Positions 62,777-64,000 of a DNA stretch of 64,000 nucleotides are shown piece after piece; position 1 is the first letter of the stretch, and each line of letters opens with the position of its first letter. Both the position numbers and the translations under genes were made by a program. Origin of the DNA: Bianquea renquensis. Lineage in GTDB: Bacteria > Bacillota > Clostridia > Lachnospirales > Bianqueaceae. Location: positions 1 to 64,000 of the forward strand of contig NZ_JACRSQ010000011.1 in assembly GCF_014384895.1 (NCBI RefSeq). The letters are read 5' to 3'. Below the pieces are notes generated by a model, which was not told the DNA's origin, ran no database searches, and saw only the letters and a program-made list of their open reading frames with translations.

Positions 62777-62812
62777 ATATGCCACAGAATGATTCCTCGT
62801 TCTGTGGCATAT
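62777..62812 (+). terminator. hairpin after the oxidoreductase gene
   Basis: 13-bp perfect stem ATATGCCACAGAA/TTCTGTGGCATAT with a 10-nt loop; only a weak T tract follows. Confidence 0.65.
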
Positions 62813-62821
62813 CTTATCCTA

Positions 62822-62849
62822 TAGGAAAGTCCGCCGTGAGGCGGACCTA
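62822..62849 (+). repeat. REP-like palindrome
   Basis: TAGGAAA-GTCCGCC-GTGA-GGCGGAC-CTA: the most regular copy, with outer TAGG/CCTA also able to pair. It lies 9 bases after a hairpin. Confidence 0.85.
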
Positions 62850-62900
62850 GATAAGTTTGCGGAACGCAAACTTTTTGTATCAATGGCTGAGTGCTATGGG

Positions 62901-63503
62901 TCAGGATTCATAGGGGCGGATCCGGAGCGGCACGCCTACTCTCTCACACACCCGACGGCACGCCTCCTGCTCTTGAGCTGATGTCACAACGTCAACAATG
63001 GTAAAGACAACTTTGGGCACATAGCGCTTACATTGCGCTGCAAAGTGGAGCATAGCGTCATAGGAGGGAAGGCCGAACTTGCTGCGGGTCAACTCCAGAT
63101 ACCGCTCCTTTGTTGAGGCGTTCAAGCTGATGGATACCATATCCACCAAGCCTGCCAGAAGAGGGGCAGTCTCTCTCTGCCAGATTAGGTCAGAGAGCCC
63201 ATTTGTGTTGATTCGGACAGGGGGATTCCCCTGGGATTTGCAGTGGGCGGCAACCTTAAGCAGGACATCCAATCGTTCGGTAGGCTCGCCATATCCACAA
63301 AAGACAATTTCCTGGTAGGAGTCCAACTTGTAGGAGCCCAGAGCCTCCACGATCTCTTCAAGCGATGGCTCGTGCTCCAACCAGAGGGAATCACAGCCAC
63401 CTACGCTATCGCCGTTTTGACGGAGACAGAAGGTACAGGAACAAGGGCAACGGTTTGTTATATTTAAATACAAGCTCTGATGTAGAACATATGCGATGGT
63501 CAT
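62901..63503 (-). CDS. radical SAM protein, TatD-associated type
   Basis: Protein of 200 residues with Cys19, Cys23 and Cys26 in Asn-Arg-Cys-Pro-Cys-Ser-Cys-Thr-Phe-Cys, then Phe-Cys-Gly-Tyr-Gly-Glu-Pro-Thr-Glu (the GGEP-like SAM motif) and Arg-Ile-Asn-Thr-Asn-Gly-Leu. This matches small radical SAM proteins usually encoded next to a TatD nuclease; no TatD gene is in the window beside it. ATG at 63503 is chosen because GGAG lies 6 nt upstream. Substrate unknown. Confidence 0.85.
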   Translation of the reverse strand: MTIAYVLHQSLYLNITNRCPCSCTFCLRQNGDSVGGCDSLWLEHEPSLEEIVEALGSYKLDSYQEIVFCGYGEPTERLDVLLKVAAHCKSQGNPPVRINTNGLSDLIWQRETAPLLAGLVDMVSISLNASTKERYLELTRSKFGLPSYDAMLHFAAQCKRYVPKVVFTIVDVVTSAQEQEACRRVCERVGVPLRIRPYES

Positions 63504-63537
63504 ATTGATCTCCATTTCTGCGCTGCTTATGTATTAG

Positions 63538-63565
63538 TAGGAAATCCGCCGGCAGGTGGATTCTA
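63538..63565 (+). repeat. diverged REP-like palindrome
   Basis: TAGGAAATCCGCC-GGCA-GGTGGATTCTA: same layout as the family with compensated arm changes (TCCGCC/GGTGGA). Confidence 0.65.
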
Positions 63566-63674
63566 CAGATAGGAAGTTGTGTCAAGCAACGCGGAGACAC
63601 AAATCCAATGGGGATGGCCTTATTATAAACGTTGGATTCTATAAAAACAAGAGAAAAAAACGCTAAAAAAATGA

Positions 63675-63720
63675 ACCTTTTGGTGCACTCATTCGTATCT
63701 GTATATGAGCACAAAAAGGT
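63675..63720 (+). other. imperfect inverted repeat directly before the sigma gene ribosome site
   Basis: ACCTTTTGGTGC-x2-TCAT pairs with ATGAGCACAAAAAGGT across an 11-nt loop. The right arm ends at 63720 and the GAGGAGG site starts at 63721. Confidence 0.5.
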
Positions 63721-63735
63721 GAGGAGGCGCGCGGA

Positions 63736-64000
63736 GTGATCAATCAATATATTGCGCAATACGGAACAAGATTGTACGGTCTATGTCTGACTCTTTGTGC
63801 CAATACCTATGACGCGGAGGACCTTTACCAGGAAACATGGCTCAAGGTTCTGCGGAAAATTGAGAAATACGACGCCGCTCGCCCTTTTGAAGCCTGGCTG
63901 ACCGGGATTTGTGTGAATGCCTATCGGGACGTGTTTCGTCGCAGGAAGAGGTGTCCCATTGAAGGGGCCTTTGCCAGCGGTGAGGAGAAAGAGCGGGCGA
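63736..64000 (+). CDS. ECF sigma factor (5' part; cut by window end)
   Basis: GTG at 63736 with GAGGAGG 8-9 nt upstream opens a frame running off the window. The visible 88 residues contain ECF region 2: Asp-Ala-Glu-Asp-Leu-Tyr-Gln-Glu-Thr-Trp-Leu-Lys-Val, then Pro-Phe-Glu-Ala-Trp-Leu-Thr-Gly-Ile-Cys-Val-Asn-Ala-Tyr-Arg-Asp. Region 4 and any anti-sigma gene lie outside. Confidence 0.88.
   Translation, partial: MINQYIAQYGTRLYGLCLTLCANTYDAEDLYQETWLKVLRKIEKYDAARPFEAWLTGICVNAYRDVFRRRKRCPIEGAFASGEEKERA

Overview
The window reads as the chromosome of an anaerobic, low-to-mid-GC Gram-positive bacterium of the Clostridia, probably a gut or rumen Oscillospiraceae-type lineage. This is inferred from AGGAGG-type ribosome sites, sigma-A promoters with 17-bp spacers, Ser-rich lipoproteins, an LplA/LplB/YtcP-type sugar ABC system paired with a LytS/AraC-type two-component pair, a lipoteichoic-acid synthase, a LysM-GH18 spore-type hydrolase, many radical SAM enzymes and a Bacillus-type LexA box. 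No rRNA, tRNA, prophage, insertion sequence or CRISPR array was seen.

Layout. 0.3-2 kb: AT-rich accessory patch with a BtrH-like cysteine-protease-fold protein and a frameshifted partner. 2.3-12.7 kb: the most unusual part, one tightly overlapping operon under a perfect sigma-A promoter and a cobalamin riboswitch with its own terminator. It encodes a DppABCDF/NikABCDE-type ABC importer, a small methyltransferase-like protein, nitrogenase-like D and K subunits, a NifH-like ATPase and a complete NifB radical SAM protein; there is no NifEN. 12.7-13.9 kb: purine-rich tandem repeat array 1. 14-17.3 kb: TetR regulator, NAD-dependent epimerase, EamA exporter, DNA alkyltransferase. 17.4-21.8 kb: a broken gene, then a five-gene overlapping cluster (HPr-kinase-like, S24/S26 peptidase-like, PqqD-like, SPASM-type radical SAM, ACP-FkbH) that looks like a peptide- or acyl-carrier-linked modification system. 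22-27 kb: ECF-like sigma factor, a LexA-controlled radical SAM DNA-repair protein, and an MFS transporter overlapping a sensor kinase gene. 27-43.6 kb: carbohydrate region with response regulator, two permeases, solute-binding lipoprotein, two beta-helix (GH141-like) enzymes, aspartokinase, array 2, ECF sigma and GH38 alpha-mannosidase. 43.7-53 kb: HAD phosphatase, PrdX-like deacylase, LtaS, ArsR-type regulator, URO-D-like protein, AraC regulator, NagA-NagB. 53-64 kb: DUF624 protein, YgjP-like metalloprotease, SH3-NlpC/P60 hydrolase, AraC regulator, LysM-GH18 hydrolase, array 3, Gfo/Idh/MocA oxidoreductase, radical SAM protein, and an ECF sigma gene cut by the window end.

How the genes may work together. 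In the riboswitch operon, low cobalamin should switch on uptake of an unknown small molecule together with a two-component (NifH-like plus DK-like) low-potential reductase, suggesting salvage or reductive processing of a cofactor or metal-chelate precursor; this is inference. The K-like subunit keeps all three cluster-binding cysteines and the D-like subunit only one, as in tetrapyrrole-reducing nitrogenase relatives, yet a full NifB is present, which those systems do not need. In the sugar region, an identical 19-bp element at the same distance from the -10 box lies before both the permease operon and the binding-protein gene, so both probably answer to the adjacent AraC-type response regulator.

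Three long non-coding tandem arrays (units about 107-115 bp, each built of two roughly 53-62 bp halves) sit directly behind strong terminators, and a family of short palindromes (GTCCGCC-N4-GGCGGAC core) is scattered between genes.
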